Source: Rodentolepis nana (taxonomy: Eukaryota; Platyhelminthes; Cestoda; Cyclophyllidea; Hymenolepididae). From it: DNA of 64,000 bases. The DNA lies in the NCBI GenBank assembly GCA_900617975.1, contig UZAE01000009.1, forward strand, positions 1 through 64,000, given 5' to 3'. Shown piece by piece: positions 13,201-28,200 of this stretch. Position 1 is the first letter of the stretch. Each line of letters starts with the position of its first letter. The notes beneath the pieces are model-generated. The model did not search any database. It saw nothing but the letters and a program-made list of their open reading frames with translations, and had not been told where the DNA came from. Both the position numbers and the translations under genes were made by a program.

Positions 13201-16200
13201 TAATATATACAATTCTTGTCGAGTGGTTGAGAGTACCTTCAAAATGACAAAGCCAGTAACTTGAGCTCCACTTATCTTTATCTTGTTCAACTCGAATTCG
13301 GTGAGTCAGTTTTGGAGAGTGCATATTCACATATTAGTGATTCATGCTTCGAATCCACACATATATCTTTTATTCTGATGAGTCGGTGCCTGAAAAGAGA
13401 CCTAAGTCGAAATTGTCCCAAGTCTCTAATATGTCAGTTAGATTTATTCTTCTTGCCAATCACCATCTTCCGTGACACCATATGCGTCCATCTGGTTTTG
13501 TGTGAAACTAGTGCACTTCCGCATTGATTTATGAGTTTGTATGAAGGTGAACATCGCACATTTGGGCCTGTTAAGTTTGCATCTTCTACTTGAAAATATG
13601 TACAATATCAAAATCGCATATAGACTGCCAAATTATTTATATCAAATTACAGGCTTTATGATAGTCATCATTAGCCCTGTGGTTGACTTTGGGCTTCACA
13701 GAGGGGAGGAGCATCAATGTGAAAAAAGTCGAGAGGGGGGGTGGGGGGAGGTGGGATGAGACAGAAGGATGTTTCACGTATGTGAAAGGGGCAAACAAAA
13801 AAAAGTGGAGAGAAAGGTAAAGTAAGGTGAGTACTGCGAAAGAGGTCGAATATGACATACATTCGGGTCATGGTAGTTTGAAGTCGGGGGTCAACTGACG
13901 GTTTATAGGCATTTTTGGCATATGAGTAAACGCTGCCCTTGGTGCATCACATGGAGGTAAGTCTTTCGCGCACCCCAGGGCTGCTAAATATAGTCCCTAA
14001 TAGATTAAATCTGCATCACCTTAAATGTGACATGCATTCAATATTTTGCGTGAAACCAATTCGAAAAAATACATGACCATGAAATAGCCTCGATTCGGTG
14101 CTTTAAATCTGAAATACCGAATCTTTATTTATTCTATTAAAATATCACTACGTATTTACTTTATATCATCACTGTTGCTGTTCTCGCGGTTTCGGACCTG
14201 GCTATAGGGACTCAAACTGTCTCATTGCGGACTGTTTCAAATTTATTAGACATGTAAAGTACATAATAAGCACTAATTGGAAATCGATTGATGAAATCCA
14301 TAATTTGCTCGCACTCAATTTAGTTCCTCAGCAATTTGTAGGCCCCCCCCCCTATTGCCTAAATATTGATCTCAATTTAGAGATAATGGAAAAGCTCAAA
14401 GCAAGTCTCGTATGACTAAATTGGTAAATCTATTCCCCCCCCTTTTTTTATTATAGTAATCTATTTATTTCATAGGCAAATCCAGGACGGTACAAATTCG
14501 ACATCTTCTTGGCTAGGAAAATGATCAATGGTGAACTGAGCACTGTTCCACTTGTCGACTCAGATAAGAAGCGTATTGAGCGTGTATACTCCCCTTTGAA
14601 TGTGGATAAACTTGGTCTCCCTGGTGATATCTTAATTCGTGAACCCCTAGTGAGTGATGGTACCTCGAGGATTTCCATAAAACTAACTGATCTTCAACGT
14701 GGTCCTGAGGAAACGGATATTCCAATCTATGTAAACAATCAACATTCCATATTTGAACTTACTAGCTCTTGGTCTGATAATTCATTCACTTTGATAAATA
14801 TTTTCAAATATTCAGCGCAATCTATATGGAGGCAAAATGTCGTTCCAATTCAAGCGATTCCAAGACCCAGGAACAGTGCCTATATCTGCTAATAACCAAC
14901 TTTTCGTCGTGATCGAGGTAATATTATTTACCTAGAATTGGTACATAGCCTAGAAGTACACACACTTGCTAAGCTACTGCTCCTATCTATTTATATTAAA
15001 TGGCAGGCTTTGTGATGGTTATCCTTAGCCCTTTAGTTGACTTCGGGAAGTGGGGGGGGGGGACAGAAGAGTGATTCCCAGATGTAAAAGAGACGGTCAC
15101 AAAGGCAGAGAAAACAGTAAAGTGAGGTGAGTACTGTGGAAGTGGTCGAATATGACATACAGCCGTGCCATGGTAGTTTGAAGTCAACTTCAGGTTTATG
15201 GTGCCCAGGGTGCACCAAGTGGAGGTAAGTCTGTCGTGCACCCCGCTACTGGTCCTATAGGTTAGAACAATTTGGAACAAAACAACTAAGTTTTATCAAA
15301 TGGAATAACGCTATGGAAATAACGTCTCATTCAGAGTCTGAGTATGTTGAAGTGATTAATGTTTAAGGCAGAGCTTGATTTAGCACAGTGATATAGGAAT
15401 ATATTATTATTTATAAGCTTCAGCAGAGGTTCAGTATTAACCTAAGCGCACGCATATCCGGGTCGAATTAGACGGATATGCACTCAAACTAGGGAAAACT
15501 CGTTTAAGGACACAGATTCTGGAGCCTATCGTGGCTAATCTTATCTCATGTTGGTTCCTAACTTTTTTTAACTTCTTCTAGTCTCCCAAATTCGGAACTT
15601 CTCAAGCCATAGCCGCATTCAACCCTAATACTCAGCGCTATGAAGTTGAATTCTCAGAAGACTGGTGGAATGGTGGTTGGCGAGCACTAGATTCAAAGCT
15701 CTCCCGAGCCGCTCTCCTTCGCGTCCTGGGTACAGCTGACTCAGTTGGTATATCTGCTGTTTCAATCAATAATGATCTCGAAAATGCTCGAATTGGTGGT
15801 CTATCTCTTGAAGTCGCGCGGGATTTCGGTGGAAATCCTCCGGAGGGCCTATCATCTGCTCCTGTCGAAATTTGCGAGTGCGAAGCATCAGGAGGCCGAA
15901 GTCTGTCACCAAGCTGTGAAGTGAGCCAATCCTTGAAACTACTTCCACCCCATAAAAACGCTAGACAAACAAGTTATTGCATTCTTTTCTCTTTAGGGTT
16001 GTACAGAGCTTCAGAAGTCGACTGTGGTGAATCTTGATCCTTCTGGTCCAGACTTCCAGTGCGGTGGATGTAAAGGACCAGGTTGTGAAGAGTAAGAACA
16101 GTTTAAATCCTACTTGCAATAATGGAATGTGATCAAATGTTAAAACCTTACGCTTCCTTTTAGGTGTTCTGCTGGCGAATTCAAGTACGATTTTCTCACA

Positions 16201-19200
16201 AATACAATGCACGAAACATGCCAAAAGGGTGGGTCTCTTCTGCGCTTTGTTTAAAAGACATAACCATTCATGCATATTTCTGTCTATGAGTGTAATAAGA
16301 GTAATCTTGCACGCACTCTATTGGAATAAAATGCGTTATTCAACTATTTATGTTGGAATGTCCTATCATAGATATCATTGACACACAGAGGAATAAATGT
16401 TTACTAAGTTAGAGTAAATATATACTCGTTCAATCAGAGTAACCATCTCAGTCCATAAATGCATTCTGCTGTATTCTACTCACAAATCACCACAAATAGA
16501 CTGTTGTATAGAGATGGCTCCTAGATAAAACTCACTCTTATTTCTTGCCTTAGAAGACAAAACCACCTCTGAATCAGTGATTATTTCGCTCAATCATCCA
16601 AACTCAATACTAATTATGTCAAAACCGGAGTGTAGGTTGGGGTTACACGTAGATGTATGGAATAGGAATTTCTTCCACAGCATTGGATGATGATAATTGA
16701 TTTTCCTGGCAGTCACTTATTATGAAAGTGGGGCCAACCTTATTGTTGCCGACTAACAGTTACCAAGTATTAGCACTTATCACCTGCCTGTCTTCCCATT
16801 CTTTTCACGTGGCCATTATCAGGTGTCGAAGTGGAGACCGATGGCCGAGTGGTGATTGCAAAGCCAGGAAGTCGTGTTGAGTTGGCTTGCCGTGCAACAT
16901 CTTATCGCGGTGGTATTCCAGTCCACACTTGGCGTCTGCCTGCTCAAATCGCTGACTCAAAAGACTTTACTGTTCATCGGGAGCTTTTGCCCTTCAAACC
17001 ACGCCTGGAAAATGGTACATGGACTCCAGTCACCTCGGAAACCAGACTGCTAATCGATAATGCTAAAGAGGAATATTCCGGTCTTTATGAATGTCAAGTC
17101 GCTGCTTTAGGAGCCAATCTCACTGAACCTTTCTATCTCGTTATTAGAGATCCTTGTAAGGACAGTGGTTGATCATTTTGAGGCTCATTTAATTGATATG
17201 TTTGCTGATGAACCGTTGATGATTCTTTAGCTAAGGACCAACCTGTTAAACCTGGTGACACGTTGAATGAAGAATTCCCTGTACCTTTACCGGTTCCTAT
17301 CTCACCACCGGTTGCTGAGTACGTAACCATCGCCAAAGATCCAACGGATCCTAAAATAGTCGTTATTGAAGGAAAAATCATTCCAGTAAGTTACATTTGA
17401 CATTTTCTCAACCTCTAAATCTCTGTACGCTCATACCCTATTTTATTTCTTCTTATCAGCCAAAAAGCCTAGATGATTTCCACATTATATGGCTAGCACC
17501 GAATGGAACTCGGATAATCCCAGTTGATCCTCCAGTAATAGATCGAGGAAATGGTGAATTTAAAATTCGTTTGCCAATCGATCTTGATGAATTTGATAAA
17601 CGCGGTGAAAAGATCACCGGCTTCCTCGTTGGTAAAGATCCCATCAAAACTCCAATTTGGGTACCCCTACCCGAACCGACGAGAATGAAAGAGCCCGCAA
17701 CTTTGGGTGGGACAATTTTTGTGTTAATTTCAGGCTTAGATTTAAAGTAATTTTAGTTGACGAGATCTATATTTCTTTTGTATGCAGAGGATATACCTAG
17801 GATTCGTTTGAACTATCCATCCCGCAATCTCTCGTTCCTTGAACCAGCGTTGATATCAGTTATCTATCCAGACGGAAAACCAAAGAATGCGAAAATAACC
17901 TGGAGAAGAGTAGGCACTCATCCACTTGAAAGTAACGAATTTCCCGATGGACTCGGTGTGGATAGAAATGGCAATCTTGTGATATATGCAGCGGGCGAAG
18001 AACATGAGGGCTCTTACGAGGCTACTATCACCTTCCCAGAGACTGGAAAAGAGATTAAACTACAAACGCAAATCACTGTTGAGCCCTGGTCCTCGCCTAC
18101 GAAGATTGAAGTCTCCTCAGGACAAGCTGGTGAAGTCCCTGAAGAAGCAGAGGGTGTGGAACCACCTCAACTTACTGATGACAAGTCTTTTATCTACTAT
18201 GTTTCCGGCTTCACACCAGACTCGGCACATTGTGAGAATCCTAAGTGGGTATTGGTGGACAAGATTAGAAATACTACAACTGATATCACGGAAAAAGGTA
18301 TAGTTTTAATATCGAACCCAACCCAACCCTAGATTTATCACGGATATCGTCTATAATGATATTTCCTTCCTTTGTTCTATAGTCAATCGAGAAAATGCTG
18401 CGAGATTCATTATTAACTATCCTCTGGCAAGTGGAAAGTACATCAAATTTGAATGTCTTCCAGTGCCTTCAGTGAATCTATCTGGATCACTTGAATTCAA
18501 CATTGGTAAGACTGTAGTTAATGGGGGTTTATCTGCATAGATTGGGTGAATCAGTTGATTATGCAACCTTATATTTTCCCTTCCAGATTCACCTGATGTC
18601 CGAGTTATGCTGACTCCTATCCATGATGATCCGCACTCCATCTTCCCAACAAGACTTTATTGTGGTGAAGGAAATCCTGATATTGTTGCTGAAGTTTCAA
18701 TAACATCGGATAATTTTAGTCAAAAAGAAATGGAGGTATTTTAAGGCAACATTTGTTTGTTGGTCTCTACTTTTTATTCCAATTCTCTAACTTCGAGAAG
18801 GTGTAACTTGGTTAGATAATATGGATTTCTATTAATCATTTTTTTAAAAAAAATAATTCGCTAAATATTCCACCAGGGATTATAATACGTGATAGGAGTT
18901 CAATATACCAAAATCTGCGCATATTGAGAGAAAAGAAAATACGAAAACCCACCGAAATGAAACTCTAAATTTTATTTCTCGCACTGAAAAAATGGATAGA
19001 AGATTTGCAATCTATGCCCTTATAGAGGATGTGGTGTGTAACGTAACCATAGTCAAGGTATGACGTGGGGTATGTTTTGCTTGACCAAATCGTAAGTGAC
19101 ATGAAACCACTACTAGTTGACATACATAAGTAGTAATTTGAGTTTGACATAAATGCAACAAGATCTTTTGATGACCAGGCTGACAGGCATCTTATTGCTG

Positions 19201-22200
19201 ACAACTTCATTCAGGTTCTGCTATTCATCCCTATAGACTGGGAAGAGTGTAGATATTTGGAATCAATTATCGCTTTTTGGCATTTTTGACTTCGTAAGGT
19301 CGTACCTCTTACTTATATTTCTAACTTGTCTTTACCTTTAAGGCTATGGAGAAACCCAGAGGCAAAGATACCGAAGAAGTGGAATTGGATTGGCGTCGTG
19401 TTGGTGGTTTCCAGCCTTCGAAACACGCAGTGAAGTACGTGTGCACAGCAAAGACTCCAAAGGGAACTGTTACAAAGACGATTGAAATCAAGGCTAGACC
19501 GATTCCTGATGGTAAGTTCTCTTAAGACGAAACCCCTGTTTAATAACCCTCATAAGTCCAACTATCATATTGGTAGATCTGGAACTAGTTCCAAGACCCA
19601 CAGTCCCAAAGTTGAGGGTATCATCTCCTGGTCGAATTCTCGTTCCAACTGGTGAAAATCAGTATCGATTAGACGTCAGAGAGGGAGATTCTTTTGAGGT
19701 GAGTTATTTCAATGGATATTGCACTATCAATAGGATGTAAAAAACTTGCTCAACAATTACTCTGTCCCTCCTTTAGGTGATTGCTGACTTTGATGCGCAA
19801 TCTAACGATGGTGAAATTGCGTGGTCATTGGATGATTCGATGGACGTACCAGAAATCACGGTTGAAGGAGGCCATTCTTGGAAACGAATCAAATTTACTG
19901 ATGCTCCGACACTGTTCGATGGGAAAGTCCTTAACGTAGCCATCAACACTCCGGAAGGTGAAAGGACTGCTCAAGTTACTCTTGCAGGTGGGAATTGGAA
20001 TGACAAACATAATTAATAACGTAGAGAATAGTAAGATTGACGAAGGCACACATATATATTTATTTATTACTAATTTTAGTTTCCCCAAGTGACCGGACAT
20101 ATGTTATCGTAAACTTAAACAGCTCATCTCTTATTAACGGAGACCTTATCGGATTAGTTAACGGTGATATGGCAATTGATGTTAAAACCCTGAGTAAGTC
20201 AAAAATTTAATACTTTCACAAGCACCTAAATGTTTAGGAAAATCATTGATTTGTTGAATCACTAATAGGTCCTGACGGTCGCGATCTTCCGAAAGATCTT
20301 GCTACCTTCTGGCGTATTTCTCGTGCAAATGGAGAGCCTATAACATTGGAAGACGGTATATTAGCTCAACGATATAGTCAACCAAATCCACTACGTCTTG
20401 AACTACAGGGATTCCCCCCAGATCCAACTGAATTCTCCATTTCAGCAGCTGTGGTAGTTCCAATGGATGAAACAAAAGAAGTCTTCACTTCAGTCCCATA
20501 TCGTTTGATCATTCGTGAGGGTCTCATCAAAGCATTCATACATGGTCTCACTGAACCTGGAGTACTTTCTGGGCGTGAACTCGAAACTGTTGGAGCCTCG
20601 TGTGTTGCACGAGACATCTGGAGAAATGATACAAGTGAAGGCGTTACTTATGATTGGGATTATGTGATTCTCCCCGACAGTGCTGGAGATGAGCTCCCGA
20701 CAACTGGTGATAAGATTAAACATGACGAAGAAACACAGGCTGAGGTTCCGTGGTCGGCCTTAACTTTCCAGGATAATTCAATCTACATGGGAAACTTGAG
20801 AAGTCGACCTGGTTGGGTAACAAGCATTCGCTGTCGAGCTAAAGCGGAAGATTCAGATAAAGAGGTGGTATCGGAGTGGTTTAGACTAAATGTTATTCCT
20901 GGTGATATTGGTAAGCTAATTAAATATTGAACTCGTCGATAAGTCTTTAATTTGAGCAATGATTGTGGCACTTTTGTTTAGCTGCCAAGTTCCCCAAGAT
21001 TGAAATACGGCCAACATTCGATCCAGAGATCTCCAGATTCCCAACAAAAATTGAATGCATAGATACAAATACAGACGTCCCTTCAACGGTAACTTGGACA
21101 AAGGACGGACAAACTCTCCCACCTTCAGTAAGTATTAACATCTAGTACTTTCTTTAAGTAGGGGAAAATACTTCTCTCGGAGGTGGTTGTAGCTGTCGAA
21201 GTTGTTAGATTAAGCACTGGAAGGGCCCATATAGCCAAAAGATAACTCAACGATGAGTAGCAGGTCATGCAATGGTTCCATGTGGGGTCACTTCAAGGGG
21301 TTTGCGCTCCAATTAGCATTAGGCAATACAAAGTCTTGAATCCATACGCTATAAATAGCCTATCTAAAATAGGGCACCTTTGGCCCAATGCTCAATGCGA
21401 GTCAGTAGCCATTAAATCTACGTCCAGTGATGTTGATGAATGATCGCTCTGGTTAATTTTGGGTCACAAAAGGGGCAGTGAAAATTGACTTCATCGTAAG
21501 ATAAGAACCAAGAAGCCGTCCATCTATCTATGTTAAGTGTTTCTTTAAAGGTTATATTCAAAATGCATTAAAATATTTGACTTCACGTTCAAGATGAGAG
21601 GTTAGATTGAGTGGGTAGTGTTCATGATATGGAATTATGAATTATTAAATTGAGTTAATCCATGGCAGAAGACAGATCAAGGCATGCCAACTCATCCCTC
21701 CCCCCTCCCAGCCTTTACACTCCACGTCTAAGCGACTCTAATTCAGCTGATCTCAATAGTCATCGTATTCCCCTGTTCGACCTGGGTTTAGTATCCATCG
21801 TACTAAGATGTTAATCAATTACTTCCTTTCTATTGCAGGTTAACATTGAAACCGATGTAAACAAAGCTACGCTCTCATGGTCTGTTGGGGGTTCAAATGA
21901 ATTTTCACCAAGAGATTTGGCTGGAGCTTACACTTGTGAAGCTAAGAATGAATACCGTACGGTCACTGAACGCCTGTTTCTTCCAGCTGACATCATGGAC
22001 AAACATGGTATGTTTCGTTTCAATATGCGAGTGAAATCAGTTCCCAAAGCACGGCGTATTAAAATTTTACTAATGCTTTATTATTTGTACTACCTGTGAC
22101 CCTTAAATCTGGTAGCAAATGCTTTAAATTAAGGACTTGTGCGTTTTAAAAAGAAATTTAAACATTCAAATCTTTGACTTTTAGATCAAGTAAAAGTGCC

Positions 22201-25200
22201 GATAGCGAAGGAGTATATCCGCATCAAGTCGACTTACAAGCCAATAGAAGAAACTGATGGTCAAAAGAGTGTGGTCGTGGATGAAGGCGAGAATTTTGAA
22301 GTAATGCAGTCTGAATGCTACTTACTAGTTTTAAGAACATCCTTCTTATTTCATATTTATTTAAATTTAGCTTGTCTGTGAGTACTACGGTAACCCAGCT
22401 CCAGACGGTGGATTGAGCTGGCGACTAACCCACGATGGAGAGAGCTCAACTTACGATTCATTGGCAAAAGTCAATGGCCTGGTCTGGGAACGTGGACGAA
22501 ATTACTGGGCTCTTGTTCAGTCGGATGCGTTCAATAAATACGCACCGCAGACTGGAACCTACACTTGCGAAGCTCTTGATCAATCTGGAAATGTCCTGGC
22601 ATCGGATTCCGTCAATGTAGACGGTAACCTAATATTTCGCGTCCTAATGAACAACTTTCGCACAAAGAGATTTATAATGCATTACCTCTTTTGTCGTTTT
22701 ATTTTTCAGTTCCCGAGAAGGAGTATGATGTCAAAGTAGAAGGTCTAAACGATTTCGGTGTTCTTCGACTTCAACCTGGAGGTAGTGGTAGTGTGAAATG
22801 TCGTGTTACAGGTCAGTGTTTTAGTTTTTTAATTATCTACTAACATTCATTATTCACTCATAAATGCAATGTAATGTAATGTGCTTAGAATCAGAATGAT
22901 AAACAGAAGAAAATAGAGAAAGCAGAGATCTTTATTATTAAGCTATTTTTATTGATTTGTAGGGAGTTAGATTTATTAGCCTCTGCCATTGAGCTTTAGC
23001 CTTAGTAAAATAGTATAGAATTGAGATAAAAAGTGGAATTTCTCAATAAAATTGATTTAATGTTTATTGCCTAATTCTGTAGATCCCAAAACAGGCGAAT
23101 TGTTGGAAACCTTTGGAAGGCTGAAAAAGATTGAATGGATAGGACCATTGGTCGAGTCGACTGGCATAAAATCTCTAAACGACCTGGCTGAATATGTAGG
23201 TGTTTCTGGGGAGGATCTCAGTTTCCAAAATGTCCGCGCCGATCTATCAGAAGGCACGAAAGCCAAGTGCGTCTTTTTCGATGGCAAAAATCGCAAAGAA
23301 TCCGATCCCTTTTTGATATTGGTCAGAGGCGAAGGCGGTACTGATGGTAAAAACAAGGCAATTGTGGAGGAAATGAAATCAACCGATCCGAATGAACGAC
23401 GCTTCCAGTGCAATGCATTTGGTAAGCGTCACCTAATCATTTAACTCAGTTCTTGCCAAACCTTTATATAAAATCAACTGTGCTATTGTTTAACTTCGTA
23501 GACACTTTCAGTGGGCAACGTGTGGAGGGTGCTATAATTTCGTGGCACTTTGTTACTCCAGATGGTAATAGAATTCTTCCCGGTCACCTGTTTAAGGAAG
23601 TTAACAGAGAGGGCAATATGATTGCACTGTCAAGTCTTCGAGATGATGTCAACTTCCAAACACTCTATGGTGGTGCTCCAATTGTTGAAGGCCGATGCTT
23701 TGCGCATATACCAGAAACAGGCAAGATCTACCGCTCGGATGCTTTCATAACCATTGGCGTACAACAACCAGGAGAAAAACCTGAGGAAATCAAAGATACA
23801 AAACCAAAGAGTAGGTTTTTTTTGCTGAAATTGCATTTCTCAAATTAAAAAAATTGTTAACACAAATGAGAACATAAGCTCAACACCCAGTTTCAGAAGT
23901 ATACTGAACTGAAGTTCGTAGAATCGAAGCAGAAAACGTGAGCATCTAATAGTCCATCTGCTTACATACGATTTCTTCTAAGTTACAAAATCCATAAAGC
24001 AAAAAGAACTATAAAGGGTTAGGCTCTATCGCGTTGTGTGAAGCCAACCAATCATCAATCAATAAGCTTTCGAAGTGGGTAAAAGAGTTGACATTAACGA
24101 TAATGGGTAAAGCGGTCAATTCTAAGTAGAATGTGAGGTCTACAGTGAAGGAGCAGTTCAGGAAATCAGGAAGAAAAGCGAATTTGAAGGAATTAGAAGT
24201 GGAAGTTGCCAATATTGCAATGTATTAAGAAATAGATTTGAACAATGCCCAAGAATCTGTCATTTATAATTCTTAAGTCGATCAGTCAAAAGACTATGTT
24301 TTGACAACAAAAGATAAGAACTGAAGTTAAAGTTGTTGAATCATTTTACCCTTGGTATATTAAAGTATTTTCATTCGTTTGATTTTTTTTGCATTTTGTT
24401 ACGTCTCATTTAATTACCAATGAATTATTTACTTTCAGAAGATACACCGCATCTGAACATTGAGGGTGATAAAAATGGTGAGGTACCGTTTGAAGAGGGC
24501 GGTGACGCTTCTCTGAAGTGTCTACTTGAGGGTAATTTTATGCTTCTAAATTACGTCGATACCTCTTCCAAATCTGGCTAATAACCAATCTTCAATTTAT
24601 AGAAGTTAACCCAGAATCGCCAAAATTCGGGAATGGCTACACCTATTTATGGCAGATCGAACGTAAAGACAAACGACCTGTGGATACATCAGTAATTGCT
24701 AGAAACATTGAAGTGAACGCTTTACCAGAAGGTGGGCTCGAACTCAAACTGGTTGGCCTCAAAGCATCTGCCGCTGGTCTGGAAGCCAGGTGTTATGTTC
24801 TCAATGAAACAGATAAAACAAATCCACAATTTTTGGAATTCCCAAGTGGTGAATCCAGTGTTAGATTCGTTCCCATCAAACCAACTCCACCTGGTGAAAA
24901 ACCTAGCTTTGCAGGAATGTCTGATTATGATATAAGTAAGTCATTTTAACGCTTGTTATGAAAGAAGGCTATCAAACTTAAATAAACTATCCTTCTTTTA
25001 CTTCTAATGCAGTTCCTGAAAATGACAAGAGGAATAAGTATGTTGTGAAACTGGAAGGTTTGGACGACCAGGGTAGACTTTCTGCACCTCTTGGTTCGAA
25101 TTTGACGTTGTATACAAAAGTTCTGGGTAAGTGAAGCTTCATTCTAACTTTCGTCTCTAACCAATTTTCGCAAATCCATGTACGTGAATTAAATATATAT

Positions 25201-28200
25201 TTTAGACAAAGAAAGTGGCGAAGAAACGACACCTAGTGGCCTTATTTGGAAGACCGCTGGAGTTGAAGTTGTACATGCAGATGGAAGTCCAGCACCTCTA
25301 AGTCATCTCGCTAAACAAATTCGCATAGACTCTAACTCAGGAGAAATCAAACTGCTGGAATTCAAGTAAGTTCTATCAACCACTATCAAGACCCATTAAG
25401 TGAGGAGATCTGTCCAATATCATGACCTCGAGTTTAGTCTTTCGAATGGGAAGAAAAATCTGGCGTTTTGAAGTTTATATTCGATGCTTTAGCGTTGGAA
25501 ATTGAGGACATTCTATGAATTAGTCGTCATTGAAATATTGATAGTCAAATTCTTTAAGAAACTTACCAAAAGCGGCCTTGTCTAAGGTTTACTAGACGTA
25601 TACACAAACACATACATACATCAGTTTGGAAAATTAGATGACTTTTTCATGGATTTTAAAGATGCTTGTTAGTACGAACTGATCGAATTAAAACAACCCA
25701 TAATTTTGTTTCTGAATTACAAAGCGCCAAAAAATGTTTAAAATAGTTATTTATTATGATAGTAATTATTATTGATAAATTATAATAACCGAATGTAAAG
25801 CATTGGTTATCGAATGAAAGAGCATTCGTTGGTAAGACGCCTTCCTGATCATTGATTTTTCGCTTTTAAAGCCATTTAATGAGTATTTTTAAAAATGCTT
25901 ACCATATTAAAGTAAAGCATCAAGCGTTTCTTCCTTTTTTTCAAAACAATAGAGGTGACTCGGAACTAACAAAAGGAGGCGATTTATTTGTTCGTGTAAT
26001 TGTGGAAAAGACGTCCGAAGACGATAAGAAACCCAGACCTGGACAAATTGGTGATCCCAATAAAGAACGCTATGCTTCCGCCCTCATTCCTGTAGCAGTT
26101 GCGGATAGGGAGGAGGAAGGTGAGGGAACGCAATGCCTTTAATTTTTATGTACTACTTTAATTCAAGTAATAGTACACACACATCCAATCTTCATATCCT
26201 CTTTTAAGATAATCGTGAAAAAGTCGAGAAATCGCCAACTCTGACGCCTATTGTTCATGGACTCAGCAAGTGCTACACATTGCCACTGCAAGCTGGAAAA
26301 GATGCTACGTTGTCCTGCAAAGCTAGAGGTAATTCACTGAGTCAACTTTATATTCATGCTCGCTCCTTTAAGCACCATTTCAGTGTTCGTCAGATAAAGC
26401 ACTTGACGGGTAGGGTTAAGCGGGGGGTGGGAGAGATATCTTAAAATTCATTTGGCGGTTAAAAGTTTTAAATAAACTAACAACCACCCTGCTTATTCAA
26501 AATAGGCCGTTTCTAGCATTTGTGTATCCTGCGTGTGGTGTTCTTCTAGGCTAAATAGAAGAAAGATTAACTTTTCTCGTCTAATTCACTAAGTACCTAA
26601 TTGAGCTTTATTTAATTGGGAGGTCAAGATGAGGAATGGCAATAATGCATTAAAAATCGAAGGAACACAGAAATGGTTGTGGAACTAAACAAATCTAAAA
26701 AAGCATATCTTTGGACTGTACTATAATGAAAACTTAATTTGGGAGAATGTATTAATGAAAGGACAATCGATGTGCCGGGGAGGGGGGGGGGGTTGATCCT
26801 GTATCCAAGGATTTACAGTCTTTTGAGTCTCTACATCCATCGCAACATGAATTATCACTATTTTCCATGTGCTTAACATCTGGTTTTACCATCGTGAGGG
26901 ATCATAATGTCTGTTGACCACTTTGACTAATTTTCACCAGATCTACCTATTGGCTGAATGTTTGATGATTATAATCTATCTTTTTCGGACTAAAATCTTC
27001 TCTCTTTCATAGGCATCTCAGACGACAGTGATATTGTGTATTCCTGGGCATTCCATACGCCTGAGGGTCGACCCGTATCGGTAGATAAGATCGCAAAGAC
27101 CATTGTTTCATCAGGTGGTCTCTTGACTCTCAATAACATGAAAGCATTAGTCGAAGGTGAGAGCCTGCTTGGTCACTGTGTATTAGCAAGAAAGAAACTT
27201 ATCTCTCAGAAGTTCTACGGTCGAGACTTCCTTGTTGGACCCCAATGCGGACCAAGTAAGACCAGTTTCTATATTTCCAGCAAGGTTTTATATATACGAT
27301 TTACATGAATGACATTTTTATTTCTTCTCATTTCTACAGTGGAAAATGAATTTGCCCGAGTTGAGGAACTACCAAGCGTAGACCCAGACCAGCGAAGATT
27401 CAGATGTATTGTTACAAGTAAGTTTTGATCAAGTTACTGTTGAAATATTCGTTATTGAATGTATTCGAATGCCAATTTTCCCCTAGAACGTGATGATGGA
27501 TCTATAATAACGAATGCCGCTTACAATTGGGAATTCTCAACACAATCGGGTGAAGTTATTCTCCCAGGGCACTTGTTTGAAAACGTCGAAATGTTCAGTG
27601 ATAGTGTTGTACTTGGAAGACTACGAAGTGATGTTGATATTGCAAAGTACTTTGGGGATAGCAACCCAAGTGTCATTGAAGGACGCTGTGTGGCTATTAT
27701 TCCTCCTGAAAGTCCTGGAGATGAATCCAAGAAGGTATTCTCTGATCCGATGGTCAAGGTCTCCAAAGATGATGCTACTAATGGCCCCAAGTACTCAATT
27801 ACTAAAGTCGTGGAAGGTTAGATTTATTGAATGCTGAGTTAATATCAACATTTGGTGGATGTAACGGTCAATATTTTCTTATCCCAGATGACAAACCTAA
27901 AGTTGATATTATCGGTATCGAGGATGGAAAGTTGATTACCAAACCAGATGAAACTGTCGTTCTCAAATGCCTTGGAGTTGGTAAGTTCGGTCATTAATTA
28001 AGTGATGAAATCCTACTCCTGGATGAATTTCTTTCAAAGTTGAGTTTTTGTGATTTACAGACTATCAAACTGGCTCCAGTTTGAGCTACATTGAATACTC
28101 ATGGGAGGTACAGACAAATGACGGTAGACCAATCGATAGTAGCGCTTTGGCGGAGAGAGTTGAATTGGCCCCATCTAGTGATGGTCTTGGATATGTACTC

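Noticed and set aside
13261..13527. 88-codon open frame between laminin-EGF and laminin IV exons
   Set aside because: Neighbouring exons join in phase 0 without it, it lacks cysteine spacing of EGF modules, and it has no flanking splice sites of matching phase.
14731..14815. Open extension of exon 18 through this 85 bp stretch
   Set aside because: The laminin IV motif (YGGK) resumes in a different frame after a good acceptor at 14815, so this is an intron that happens to be open.
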